A stretch of 40,602 nt of DNA from Porticoccaceae bacterium. GTDB taxonomy: Bacteria > Pseudomonadota > Gammaproteobacteria > Pseudomonadales > Porticoccaceae. A program made the position numbers and the translations under genes. Shown here one piece after another: positions 28,193 to 35,065 of this stretch. The notes under the pieces were generated by a model that was given only the letters and a program-made list of their open reading frames with translations, ran no database searches and was not told the origin of the DNA. The DNA lies in NCBI GenBank assembly GCA_017858135.1, contig JAFMBY010000012.1, positions 1 to 40,602 on the forward strand, given 5' to 3'. Each line of letters begins with the position of its first letter. The first letter of the stretch is position 1.

Positions 28193-29047
28193 TTAGCGCA
28201 AGCCGATTAGCGACTGGCTGGCAATAGCCAGCGCAGAGGTGCGGGTTGCCTGTAAACTACCAAAGGCAACCTGTACTCGCACATTGTTAACGATGTGCTG
28301 AAAGTTGTTCGAAATCGCCACTGACTGCACCAGTTGACCGGCATCGAGTGCCACATTACGTGAGAGCTTTTGCACTACCACGTCGTTAGCTGCGGTCTCA
28401 ATGGCATAGCCAAGATTGTTGTCGCCAAGGTTGAACTGAGTGGTAATGTCATCGGCGTTTTTATAGGTTTGCGGCGAGTCGACGACTAAATTGGCTGCAG
28501 TTGTCTGATTGGCTGCGGCGCTTTGATTGGCTGCGGCGCTTTGATCGGCCGCGGCGCTTTGATCGGATGGCAATTCCAGTGCATCAATCGCGATACTGTT
28601 AACAATTTGATTGCCGCTGCCCTCCACCTGAATCGTCTGGGCAACACCATGAATATTGTCACTCGCGGGAATGGGGTTTTCGATGGCCGCGCTGTTATCG
28701 TCTCGGTCTCCAAGAGTGCCGTCAATTGTCACTGACGCCCTCGGTCTGTCTCGGTCTCTAATATCCACAGTCACGCTTAATCCAGCGCGGTGGTCGAATG
28801 TTTTGTGATCAGTCCAGTGTGTTGTCATCTCCAGTTTGAAGTAGCGAACATGATCGCGGGCGATAAATTTGCCGCGAATTTCTGACAGCTGCTGCTCAGA
28901 GACTTCGGTAAATTTTGCCCCCGCTGAGGCCGTTGATGAGAGCACGACAGCCAGCATGGCAAGCATCGAAATTGCCAGAGATGTCCTAGGCGGTTTTTTA
29001 GTTGCGGCCAGTTTTCTGTTCATTGCGTCGTAGTTTGATCGGTCCAT
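28193..29047 (-). CDS. Exported Fap-motif protein with GG-leader-like segment (FapE-like)
   Basis: 284 aa from the ATG at 29047, chosen because AAGAGG lies 8 nt upstream; a GTG at 29080 is the alternative. A signal peptide ends near SASA-GAK (residue 43). Right after it, VSEQQLSEIRGK (49-60) resembles the double-glycine leader consensus LSxxELxxIxGG read by C39 peptidases, with GK in place of GG. The segment GVAQTIQVEGSGNQIVNSIA (134-153) repeats the glycine/asparagine motif of the first cluster protein. A QSAAA(D/N) hexapeptide tract (163-186) follows. Function is unknown; it is likely a minor surface or fibre component or a processing partner. Confidence 0.65.
   Translation of the reverse strand: MDRSNYDAMNRKLAATKKPPRTSLAISMLAMLAVVLSSTASAGAKFTEVSEQQLSEIRGKFIARDHVRYFKLEMTTHWTDHKTFDHRAGLSVTVDIRDRDRPRASVTIDGTLGDRDDNSAAIENPIPASDNIHGVAQTIQVEGSGNQIVNSIAIDALELPSDQSAAADQSAAANQSAAANQTTAANLVVDSPQTYKNADDITTQFNLGDNNLGYAIETAANDVVVQKLSRNVALDAGQLVQSVAISNNFQHIVNNVRVQVAFGSLQATRTSALAIASQSLIGLR
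28491..28562 (-). repeat. Four 18-bp tandem repeats inside the FapE-like gene
   Basis: Units at 28491-28508, 28509-28526, 28527-28544 and 28545-28562. Units 2 and 3 are identical (TTGGCTGCGGCGCTTTGA on the plus strand), unit 4 differs by two bases and unit 1 by several. Each encodes a QSAAA(D/N)-type hexapeptide, giving a low-complexity linker that can change length by slippage without a frameshift. Confidence 0.95.
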
Positions 29048-29070
29048 GGTGGTGGCCTCTTGAGTTTGGT

Positions 29071-29113
29071 CATCTATCACGCCGATGTTAATCAGCTCAT
29101 AGTGATAGCGATG
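29071..29113 (-). promoter_or_regulatory. Intercistronic stem-loop between peptidase and FapE-like genes
   Basis: CATC-TATCAC (29071-29080) pairs with GTGATA (29102-29107) and, past a 2-nt bulge, GATG (29110-29113). It begins right at the peptidase stop codon. There is no T-run, so it is not a terminator. It could be an mRNA processing or stabilising element, or it could hide the alternative GTG start at 29080. Confidence 0.4.
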
Positions 29114-29116
29114 ACG

Positions 29117-29839
29117 TTAAAATAAATCAGCATGGGAAAAGCCGAAGTCGAGTAATTCACTGTTGCTGATGGGGCTAAAGCTCTCTAACAGCGCACGTGC
29201 CGTCAGCGGCGGTTGCGAGTGGCTGAGCACAGTCTGCTTATCAAAGCCTTTGCCTATAATTGCAAAAACAACACCGTTCCAGCTTTGCAGAAATTGGTTT
29301 CGTGGAATCACCCGATTGCCGAGAGCGGGGTCGGCGACATAGACGTTGTCACCAATGGTGCGCTTGAGCACAACAAAGTGTTGGTAGCCTTTAATATTGA
29401 GCAGAGTGATGGTTGGAATACGGATGCTATCCAGCGCTTCCGGCTCTACGTTGTAACCGCGGCCACGCAGATCGTGCAGCTGCACGTACTTGCGGATATC
29501 GAGCAATGAAAAGCCCTTTTCGGCGACAACCTCAGGATCGCTAACCTGGAGCATTCCCTGGATCACATCTAGCTCAGAAATGTCCATGTTATAAGCGTAT
29601 TTTAATAGCGTTGTGACGGCGGCTGCGCCGCAACTAAAGTCGTATTTTTGCTCGACCAGATTTTTAAAGCGCGCTTCTCTGACGCTGATAACTGGTTTGC
29701 TAAACTGGCCGAGGCCGGCGAGATGATAGAACTGCAGCTCGGCAGATAATACAGGGCTCGGCTGCACTAGCTGCAATACTAGAAGCAACGCAGAGGCCGC
29801 CCAAGGGGGACTATTAATGATATGGCTAAATTTCAGCAT
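29117..29839 (-). CDS. Periplasmic C39-family cysteine peptidase (FapD-like)
   Basis: 240 aa from the ATG at 29839; a longer TTG-started reading runs into the terminator and is rejected. A signal peptide ends near residue 33 (VLSA-ELQF). The papain-like C39 site is complete: Gln64 (oxyanion hole) and Cys70 in EQKYDFSCGAA, His154 in GYQHFVVLKR and Asp170 in VYVADPALG. Unlike bacteriocin exporters, it has no ABC transporter domains. A signal peptide plus a lone C39 domain is the layout of FapD in Pseudomonas fap operons. Its substrate is probably one of the neighbouring exported proteins. Confidence 0.82.
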   Translation of the reverse strand: MLKFSHIINSPPWAASALLLVLQLVQPSPVLSAELQFYHLAGLGQFSKPVISVREARFKNLVEQKYDFSCGAAAVTTLLKYAYNMDISELDVIQGMLQVSDPEVVAEKGFSLLDIRKYVQLHDLRGRGYNVEPEALDSIRIPTITLLNIKGYQHFVVLKRTIGDNVYVADPALGNRVIPRNQFLQSWNGVVFAIIGKGFDKQTVLSHSQPPLTARALLESFSPISNSELLDFGFSHADLF

Positions 29840-29866
29840 GGCTATTATGTCCGTTAAACTGATGTC

Positions 29867-29900
29867 AAAAAGGCGCTGCTTACTCCAGTAAACAGCGCCT
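29867..29900 (-). terminator. Internal terminator or attenuator between the fibre-like gene and the peptidase gene
   Basis: On the minus strand AGGCGCTG (29900-29893) pairs with CAGCGCCT (29878-29871). One mismatch and five more pairs (TTACT/AGTAA region, 29880-29891) close on a tiny loop, and five T follow. It lies 59 nt past the stop of the large repeat protein and 28 nt before the peptidase ATG, in an otherwise co-directional cluster. Partial readthrough would make the upstream genes more abundant than the downstream ones. Confidence 0.85.
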
Positions 29901-29910
29901 ATCTCGAAGT

Positions 29911-29946
29911 ACAACTAGAACTACAAATCGAAGTACAACTGGAAGT
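29911..29946 (-). repeat. Three degenerate 12-bp tandem repeats before the terminator
   Basis: On the plus strand the units are ACAACTAGAACT, ACAAATCGAAGT and ACAACTGGAAGT, with a partial fourth at 29903-29910. They lie between the fibre-like gene stop and the terminator and would form the loop of the alternative antiterminator pairing. They are non-coding in any supported frame. Confidence 0.8.
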
Positions 29947-29948
29947 GC

Positions 29949-29955
29949 AGGCGCT
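29949..29955 (-). promoter_or_regulatory. Possible antiterminator arm
   Basis: The transcript reads AGCGCCT three bases after the TAA of the large repeat protein. It is perfectly complementary to AGGCGCT (29900-29894), the 5' arm of the terminator hairpin, so the two pairings exclude each other. A ribosome finishing the upstream gene would cover this arm. Function is inferred from complementarity only. Confidence 0.4.
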
Positions 29956-29958
29956 TAT

Positions 29959-31650
29959 TTAGAGCTCGCCGCCACCACCACCAGGAGGTGTTACCGGAAC
30001 ACTCACCTGCGCGATTGCAAGCGCATTGCCCTGCAAGTTGTTAGTGCCTGCTGCTACATTGAGACCAATATTGCCAGAGGCGCCCGCCAATACATTATTA
30101 CCGACAGAAGCGCTGTTGCTGTGCGCTTTGTAGATCGTCTGTGTATAGGTGATCTGCCCGCCCAAGCTGATATTGTCGAGTGCCACATCGCCGGCTTCGG
30201 AGAACAGGAACGCACCGCCGTCACCATTGGGGTCCTGCGCACCCTGCACCTGAGAATCGACATCGATATGGCCGGTGTTGCTGCCGCCAGGGTGAGTAGG
30301 TGATGAATCCCAGGTGTCCAGATAGACATCGCCAACCTGATCGGATGTGCCGCTGTAGGTTCCTGAGGCCTGGCCGCTAAGGCTAACGTCAATCGTATTT
30401 TCAATTGTGTCGCGGACAGGCTGATTGCTGGTCGAGTTACCATAGGCAGCCTGGTTCGAAGACGCCGTGGCAGTCGCCAGTGCGCCGCTAGCAGAGGCCA
30501 ACGCTAACTGATTCGCCTGAACATTGCTGTCACCGGCTGCGATATTAACGCCAATATTACCGGCTGCATCGAGACCCGCATTGCCCCCTAGACTGGCGTC
30601 ATTAGTCGTTCCATAGCTATAGGTGCTATTGTGAATTGCAGCCTGATTAGAGAATGTCTCAGCATCCGCAGCGCCACCAAATACCAGCGTGGCATCGACA
30701 CTGGCTGTCATGCTGTAAGAACGATCGTAAGCGTCATCGTGATGGCTGCTGGTGGATGAGTCGTGGCTGTAACTTGCAGACTTGGAGTAGTCTTTGCTGG
30801 ACTCTTTGCTGCTCGACCAGGTGGCATTTTTCACCAATTGACCATTGCTGTTTTTAGTGCCTGCGGCGCTACCTTTTTTGTAGTAGCCTGATGCATTGGC
30901 ATCGACATTAATGTCTCCAGCAATCTGTGTCGCAGTTATCGTGGTGTCAGAGGTGTTGCCAGCACCATCATCTGTTTGACTGTTTTGCTCGCTCTGTAAA
31001 ATGCTCAGCTCGCCACCGCCATTAACATCAATATGCTTTTCAAATGCACCGCCTTCAACCGCCCAACTCTTTGTGCTGTCGCTGGTCTTAGTGTAATCAG
31101 CAGAGCCACTCTTGGTGTGATTGCTGCTGTGGCTGGCAGAACTTGAATGGCTATGTGCTGCGTTCTCGCTAGATGTGTGATCAAGCACATTGCTGTTGCT
31201 CACGCTCTCGCCAGTACTGAAGTCAAAATCAAAATTGATTTCAGTGCCTTGGGATTGTGAGACCGCCAGTGCCGCAGAGTTTTGCTGAACATTGTTATCA
31301 CCTGCCGCGACATTAAGGCCAATATTACCCGTGGCACCGTTTAGCACATCGTCGCCGGCACTGGCAGTATTGGTGGTTTCACTGCCGTTGTGAACCTGAT
31401 TGCCAGCACTCTTCTGGTTCACTTCAGAGACCGCTGTCGACTTTGAGTCAATCAGGATTAGACCCAATGCCTGGATGTCGCTGGTCAAATAATGGTCCTC
31501 ATAAACATTGATCTCTTTGTTGATCTCAACATTGGAATCCGGACCATGTCTTTTGCCTTCGGCGCTAGACTCTTCATTTGCATAGGCTGCCATGGACAGC
31601 CCAAAAAAAGAGCTTATCGCTAGGGTCAGTGGTAATAATTTCGTCTTCAT
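29959..31650 (-). CDS. Large secreted repeat protein, putative major fibre subunit (FapC-like)
   Basis: 563 aa from the ATG at 31650 (MKTKLLPLTLAISSFFG), with AGGAGA 9 nt upstream; a longer in-frame reading is rejected. A signal peptide ends near AYA-NEE (24). Three near-identical motifs GNIGxNxAAGxxNxQxNxxAxA lie at about 108-130, 364-386 and 526-548, separated by long Ser/Thr/Asn/Gly linkers. The first linker is Ser/His-rich (HSHSSSASHSSNHTKSG, 166-182; SYSHDSSTSSHHDDAYD, 293-309). The mature protein has no cysteine. The tail is PPGGGGGEL. Spaced Gly/Asn/Gln repeats in a low-complexity background are the layout of functional amyloid subunits of the Fap type. No enzymatic domain is seen. Confidence 0.7.
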   Translation of the reverse strand: MKTKLLPLTLAISSFFGLSMAAYANEESSAEGKRHGPDSNVEINKEINVYEDHYLTSDIQALGLILIDSKSTAVSEVNQKSAGNQVHNGSETTNTASAGDDVLNGATGNIGLNVAAGDNNVQQNSAALAVSQSQGTEINFDFDFSTGESVSNSNVLDHTSSENAAHSHSSSASHSSNHTKSGSADYTKTSDSTKSWAVEGGAFEKHIDVNGGGELSILQSEQNSQTDDGAGNTSDTTITATQIAGDINVDANASGYYKKGSAAGTKNSNGQLVKNATWSSSKESSKDYSKSASYSHDSSTSSHHDDAYDRSYSMTASVDATLVFGGAADAETFSNQAAIHNSTYSYGTTNDASLGGNAGLDAAGNIGVNIAAGDSNVQANQLALASASGALATATASSNQAAYGNSTSNQPVRDTIENTIDVSLSGQASGTYSGTSDQVGDVYLDTWDSSPTHPGGSNTGHIDVDSQVQGAQDPNGDGGAFLFSEAGDVALDNISLGGQITYTQTIYKAHSNSASVGNNVLAGASGNIGLNVAAGTNNLQGNALAIAQVSVPVTPPGGGGGEL

Positions 31651-31687
31651 AAGATATATCTCCTGATAAGGTTGTGTTGCTACTGAT

Positions 31688-31704
31688 GTGCAGAGAGACT
31701 GCAC
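31688..31704 (-). promoter_or_regulatory. Intercistronic hairpin between the two repeat-protein genes
   Basis: GTGCAG (31688-31693), an AGAGA loop and CTGCAC (31699-31704) in the 75 nt gap. No T-run follows. It may protect or separate the two parts of the message; that is speculative. Confidence 0.4.
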
Positions 31705-31725
31705 CTCCATTTCGGTCACAGTGAA

Positions 31726-32430
31726 TTACTGCGACTGAACCTGTAAGGTCATTGACAAGGCATTAATGGTGCGATTGCCATTGCCAACAACCTGATTAAT
31801 TTGCACGATACCGCGGGCATCATGGAAAGAATCCTCGGCGAGGTAGGCTTCCATACTCAGCGATTCGCCGCTGCCCTCTAACCGCTCCGCCAAATTGTTG
31901 CCAGCCATTGAAGCCTGAGCGGCCAGTTGTCTGTCGTCGAGCTCCACTGCGGCAACTGAGCCTGGCGCGCCGATTGCTATAGCGACACCATTGAGTTGGC
32001 TGTTACCACTGCCGCTGGACTGATTCACCATCATCATGCCCAACCCCGCTGCGAATGCGTCGGACAAAATCTCCGCCGTCAAGTCATGGCTTGTGACAAA
32101 CTCCTGTGCGTGGCTCTGATATGCATTGTTGAGCTGATTATTTTGTGAGGGGTTGATCGTGGCCGCGCTGAGCCCACCATTCTCTGCGACAGCAATAGCC
32201 GCCGAGTTTTGCTGAATATTGCCATCTCCGGCGCTAATATTAATGGTGCTAACGCCGGACAGCCCCGAGAGTGCGCTCGTGGCTATAGTGCTCTGAGAAA
32301 CCGTTTCCAAATGACCAAGATCATCTTCGGCGGCAGCGCTATTGGCTAGACATGCCAGTGCTGTGCCGGCAAGTAATGCAATGATCAGATTTAAGTCGTG
32401 AAATTTGTTACTCTTCGATTTATTAGTCAT
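31726..32430 (-). CDS. Secreted repeat protein, putative minor fibre subunit or nucleator (FapB-like)
   Basis: 234 aa. Signal peptide with cleavage near SAAA-EDD (34). Three imperfect motifs lie at about 58-82 (STINISAGDGNIQQNSAAIAVA), 128-152 (MMMVNQSSGSGNSQLNGVAIA) and 206-228 (IVQINQVVGNGNRTINALSM). All share an N/Q-x-G-x-GN-x(2)-x-N-x(2)-AIA core that is also found in the next gene and in the FapE-like gene. First gene after the sigma54 promoter. The smaller size and position suggest a nucleator-like subunit; this is by analogy with FapB and CsgB only. Confidence 0.65.
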   Translation of the reverse strand: MTNKSKSNKFHDLNLIIALLAGTALACLANSAAAEDDLGHLETVSQSTIATSALSGLSGVSTINISAGDGNIQQNSAAIAVAENGGLSAATINPSQNNQLNNAYQSHAQEFVTSHDLTAEILSDAFAAGLGMMMVNQSSGSGNSQLNGVAIAIGAPGSVAAVELDDRQLAAQASMAGNNLAERLEGSGESLSMEAYLAEDSFHDARGIVQINQVVGNGNRTINALSMTLQVQSQ

Positions 32431-32513
32431 TTAATACTTTCCCTGTCGACTTGAAATCACTCGGAACATTAGCGTAATAATATTCCGTTCGGCGGCTACA
32501 CTGCTCCTTGCAT

Positions 32514-32529
32514 AGCAAATGCCATGCCA
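32514..32529 (-). promoter_or_regulatory. Sigma54 (-24/-12) promoter
   Basis: The minus strand reads TGGCATGGCATTTGCT. The consensus is TGGCACGNNNNTTGCW, so only one base of the conserved positions differs. The invariant GG and GC are 10 nt apart. The start should be near 32504, leaving a leader of about 74 nt before the first repeat-protein gene. The gene just upstream encodes a sigma54 activator. Confidence 0.82.
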
Positions 32530-32603
32530 TATCTATTAAGCTATTGATATTTAAAAACTAAAATAATAAATCAGAAAATTGGCGAAAAGATATCGGGGGA
32601 GTG

Positions 32604-32668
32604 GTGTCTCTTTTGCGATACAGTTTGTCGAGTTAAGCCGTTCAATAGGCGTAACAAAATGGAGACAC
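32604..32668 (-). promoter_or_regulatory. Candidate upstream activator sites
   Basis: GTGTCTC (32604-32610) and its inverse GAGACAC (32662-32668). The second is part of a small palindrome GACA-C-TGTC (32664-32672). A further TGTCTC lies at 33931-33936, upstream of the activator gene. Spacing suits an enhancer-binding protein; binding itself is unproven. Confidence 0.35.
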
Positions 32669-32766
32669 TGTCTTCTATGAATGCAATATTTTTAGCTAGA
32701 AATTAAAATTAAAATAATAAATTATTTTTTACAAAGTCTTTGGAATAAAATTGATAATAATCAAAA

Positions 32767-33735
32767 TTATATTCTGAGTTTATGTTTGTCCAATAGCCTA
32801 TAGAGTGTCATTCGCGAAACAGAGAGCGCTCGCGCTGCTTGGGAAATGTTATTGCCAGCATGCTCGAGAGCGCTCTTAAGCGCTTTTTTCTCTGCCGCTT
32901 GGCGCGCAGACTCGAGGTCAATTACCTCGGCGTTGGCGTATCGGTCGGGTATGCATAAACCTAAATCGTCAGGCTCTAATAGTTTCCCCTCGCACATGAC
33001 CAGTGCTTTCTGTATTCGGTTCATCAGCTCTCTGACATTGCCAGGCCAGCTGTGACAGCTTAATGCGATAAGTGCATCGTTTGAAAAGTTCCGAGCGGGG
33101 GTGACTGTGGTGGAGAGGAACGCGTTGAGATAGTGATAGGCGAGCGTCTCGATATCTCCTTGCCGCTCTGCTAATCGGGGTGAGTGCAGGTTTAAAACAT
33201 TGAGACGAAAAAATAAATCCTCGCGGAATTCATTGTTACTCACGGCGGTCTCAAGCTTGACATGAGATGCTGCAATGACTCGCACATTAACTTTTTTTAC
33301 TTTCGACGCGCCGACCGGATCGATGCTGCCCTCTTGTAAAAAGCGTAGCAACTTCCCCTGTTGACTCATCGGTAAGTCGGCAATTTCATCGAGAAAAAGG
33401 GTGCCACCATCTGCAGCAGCGATACGGCCAATAGCGCATTTTTCGGCGCCAGTAAAAGCCCCCTTCACGTGTCCAAACAGTTCGGATTCGAGCAGCTCGG
33501 ATGGAATTGCACCGCAGTTGAGAACGACGAAAGGGTGGTTGGCGCGGCGCGGGTTGTTTTCATGGATAGCTTTGGCGATCAGCTCTTTTCCCGTACCGCT
33601 CTCGCCAGAGATAAGAACTGGCGCCTCAGCCCGAGCAATTTTTGTGATATCTTTGAGCAGCTTTATAATTACATCGCTGTTGCCGATAATTTCAGTTTTT
33701 AATTTTATGTCGCAGCGCTCATCGCGATTTTTCAT
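32767..33735 (-). CDS. Sigma54-dependent transcription activator without sensor domain
   Basis: 322 aa from the ATG at 33735, with AAGGA 7 nt upstream. An AAA+ domain fills residues 15-240: Walker A GESGTGKE (44-51), sigma54-contacting GAFTGA (92-97), Walker B GGTLFLDE (110-117) and the WPGNVREL segment (230-237). A Fis-type helix-turn-helix ends the protein (294-318, NISQAARALSVSRMTLYRLL). No receiver, GAF or PAS domain precedes the AAA+ part, as in PspF, so control must come from a partner protein or from its own level. Likely activator of the operon downstream. Confidence 0.92.
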   Translation of the reverse strand: MKNRDERCDIKLKTEIIGNSDVIIKLLKDITKIARAEAPVLISGESGTGKELIAKAIHENNPRRANHPFVVLNCGAIPSELLESELFGHVKGAFTGAEKCAIGRIAAADGGTLFLDEIADLPMSQQGKLLRFLQEGSIDPVGASKVKKVNVRVIAASHVKLETAVSNNEFREDLFFRLNVLNLHSPRLAERQGDIETLAYHYLNAFLSTTVTPARNFSNDALIALSCHSWPGNVRELMNRIQKALVMCEGKLLEPDDLGLCIPDRYANAEVIDLESARQAAEKKALKSALEHAGNNISQAARALSVSRMTLYRLLDKHKLRI

Positions 33736-34015
33736 CAAACAGTCCTTGTTCAATTTAGTCCTTAGATTAGCCTATAGCGTCCTTCAAAAATATCGAAATA
33801 CATTACAGAAATATTTAATTGATTTTCTACTTAATGGCCACAGCTGGGTTTTGATTATAGCGATTGATTTATCTCACACCATTTTAACTGCACAATAACT
33901 TGATCAAAAAAATATAAACGTAAAATATTATGTCTCTAGATAAAAATAGAAAATAGTTTTAGCGTTACCCTTTACGAGGAAAAAATCGGCGGAAGTGGGG
34001 GGTGGAGCGAGAGTG
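33736..34015 (-). other. AT-rich gap between holA and the activator gene
   Basis: No gene is supported. On the minus strand, right after the holA stop, is a C-rich, G-poor stretch (about 33970-34015) such as Rho uses, then AT-rich DNA with a possible -10 TATAAT (plus-strand ATTATA at 33854-33859) but no good -35. No hairpin terminator was seen. A TGTCTC copy lies at 33931-33936. Confidence 0.35.
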
Positions 34016-35062
34016 TTAATGACGTAATAAAAGTTTAATGTTGCCAGGTTGCAATGTCAGACTGCCAGCAAACGAAAGTACCAGTGTCGCCATCTCGTCC
34101 CACACGTCAGCGCTGCGCATGCCCTTAATGCCGCGATCAATGGCGCCTGCCTGGCGCAGGAGCATACGCAGGTGAGCCGGCCGTAAACGCTGCAGCGCGC
34201 CGCGAAACAGCGGTATGCGCTTTTCCCAGACGCCTGAGTTTTTTAGTGCCCAGTCACTGTGTTCGCCGCCAGCAACCAGCTCACTGGCTTTGACCAAAAT
34301 GCGCAGCTCTCGGGTAATCGCCCAGAGCAATGGGACTGCATCGGTGCCCTCATTTTGCAGGCCGCGCAGAGATCGCGCCGCAGACTGTGCATCGCCAATC
34401 AAAATCTTGTCGACAAACTCAAACAAATTGTAGCGTGCACTGTCGGCCACCACCGATGACATGGTGTTGCCATCGACTGTGCCGTCGGTCGCCAGCAGTT
34501 TAAGTTTCTCGATCTCTTGAACAGCAGCTAGCAGGTTGCCCTCAACTCGGTCGGCAAGAATTTGAACCGCTTCTTGATTGGCATTGATATTGGCACTGCG
34601 CAGACGTTGCTGAATCCAGCGCGGCATCTGCTTGGCATCCACTGGCCACACTTGAATATGTGCTCCTGCACTTTCAAGCGTTTTCATCCATTTGCTGTTT
34701 TGTGCACCGCGATCAAGTTTCGGTAGAATGATCAGCACTAGGTTATCTGGATTGGGGTTGGCGCAGAGCTCGCTGAGTGCCGCTGAACCCTTGTCGCCGG
34801 GCTTGCCGTTAGGGATTCGAATCTCGAGAATTTTTTTGTCAGAGAACAGTGACAGTGCGTTGGATTCGTTGAGTATCTGATTCCAATCGAAGTTACCTTC
34901 AGCGTGAAATACTTCGCGCTCCAAAAATGCCTGAGCACGGGCAGCGCCGCGGATGGTATCTGCCGCTTCCTGAGACAGCAGCGGTTCATCACCACTGATG
35001 ACATAACATGGCAACAGTTGTTTCTTAACCTGATCCGCTAGCTGTTCGGCGCGTATTTTCAT
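34016..35062 (-). CDS. holA: DNA polymerase III delta subunit
   Basis: 348 aa (E. coli 343). The clamp-loader subunit that opens the beta clamp. The N-terminus MKIRAEQLADQVKKQLLPCYVISGDEPLL and the phrase LVLIILPKLDRGAQNSKWMK are family typical; the Walker A site is degenerate, as expected for delta. Position after leuS-lptE is the conserved gammaproteobacterial order. Confidence 0.95.
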   Translation of the reverse strand: MKIRAEQLADQVKKQLLPCYVISGDEPLLSQEAADTIRGAARAQAFLEREVFHAEGNFDWNQILNESNALSLFSDKKILEIRIPNGKPGDKGSAALSELCANPNPDNLVLIILPKLDRGAQNSKWMKTLESAGAHIQVWPVDAKQMPRWIQQRLRSANINANQEAVQILADRVEGNLLAAVQEIEKLKLLATDGTVDGNTMSSVVADSARYNLFEFVDKILIGDAQSAARSLRGLQNEGTDAVPLLWAITRELRILVKASELVAGGEHSDWALKNSGVWEKRIPLFRGALQRLRPAHLRMLLRQAGAIDRGIKGMRSADVWDEMATLVLSFAGSLTLQPGNIKLLLRH

Positions 35063-35065
35063 CGC

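Larger units (their letters stand above)
32431..32766 (-). promoter_or_regulatory. Control region of the Fap-like operon
   Basis: A 336 nt gap without a gene. It contains the sigma54 promoter (32514-32529), an inverted pair GTGTCTC (32604-32610) / GAGACAC (32662-32668) about 75-140 nt upstream of it, at the right distance for an activator site, and an AT-only palindrome (32711-32728) after the activator gene. The remainder is very AT-rich. Confidence 0.6.

Noticed and set aside
28491-28562. CRISPR-like array
   Set aside because: The 18-bp units are contiguous without spacers and code for a peptide repeat; no cas gene is present.
29840-29914. TTG-started N-terminal extension of the C39 peptidase
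   Set aside because: It would be translated through the terminator hairpin and would put 25 residues before a complete signal peptide.
32711-32728. AT-only palindrome AAAATAAT-AA-ATTATTTT after the activator gene
   Set aside because: An A/T stem in AT-rich DNA is expected by chance and is too weak for a terminator.
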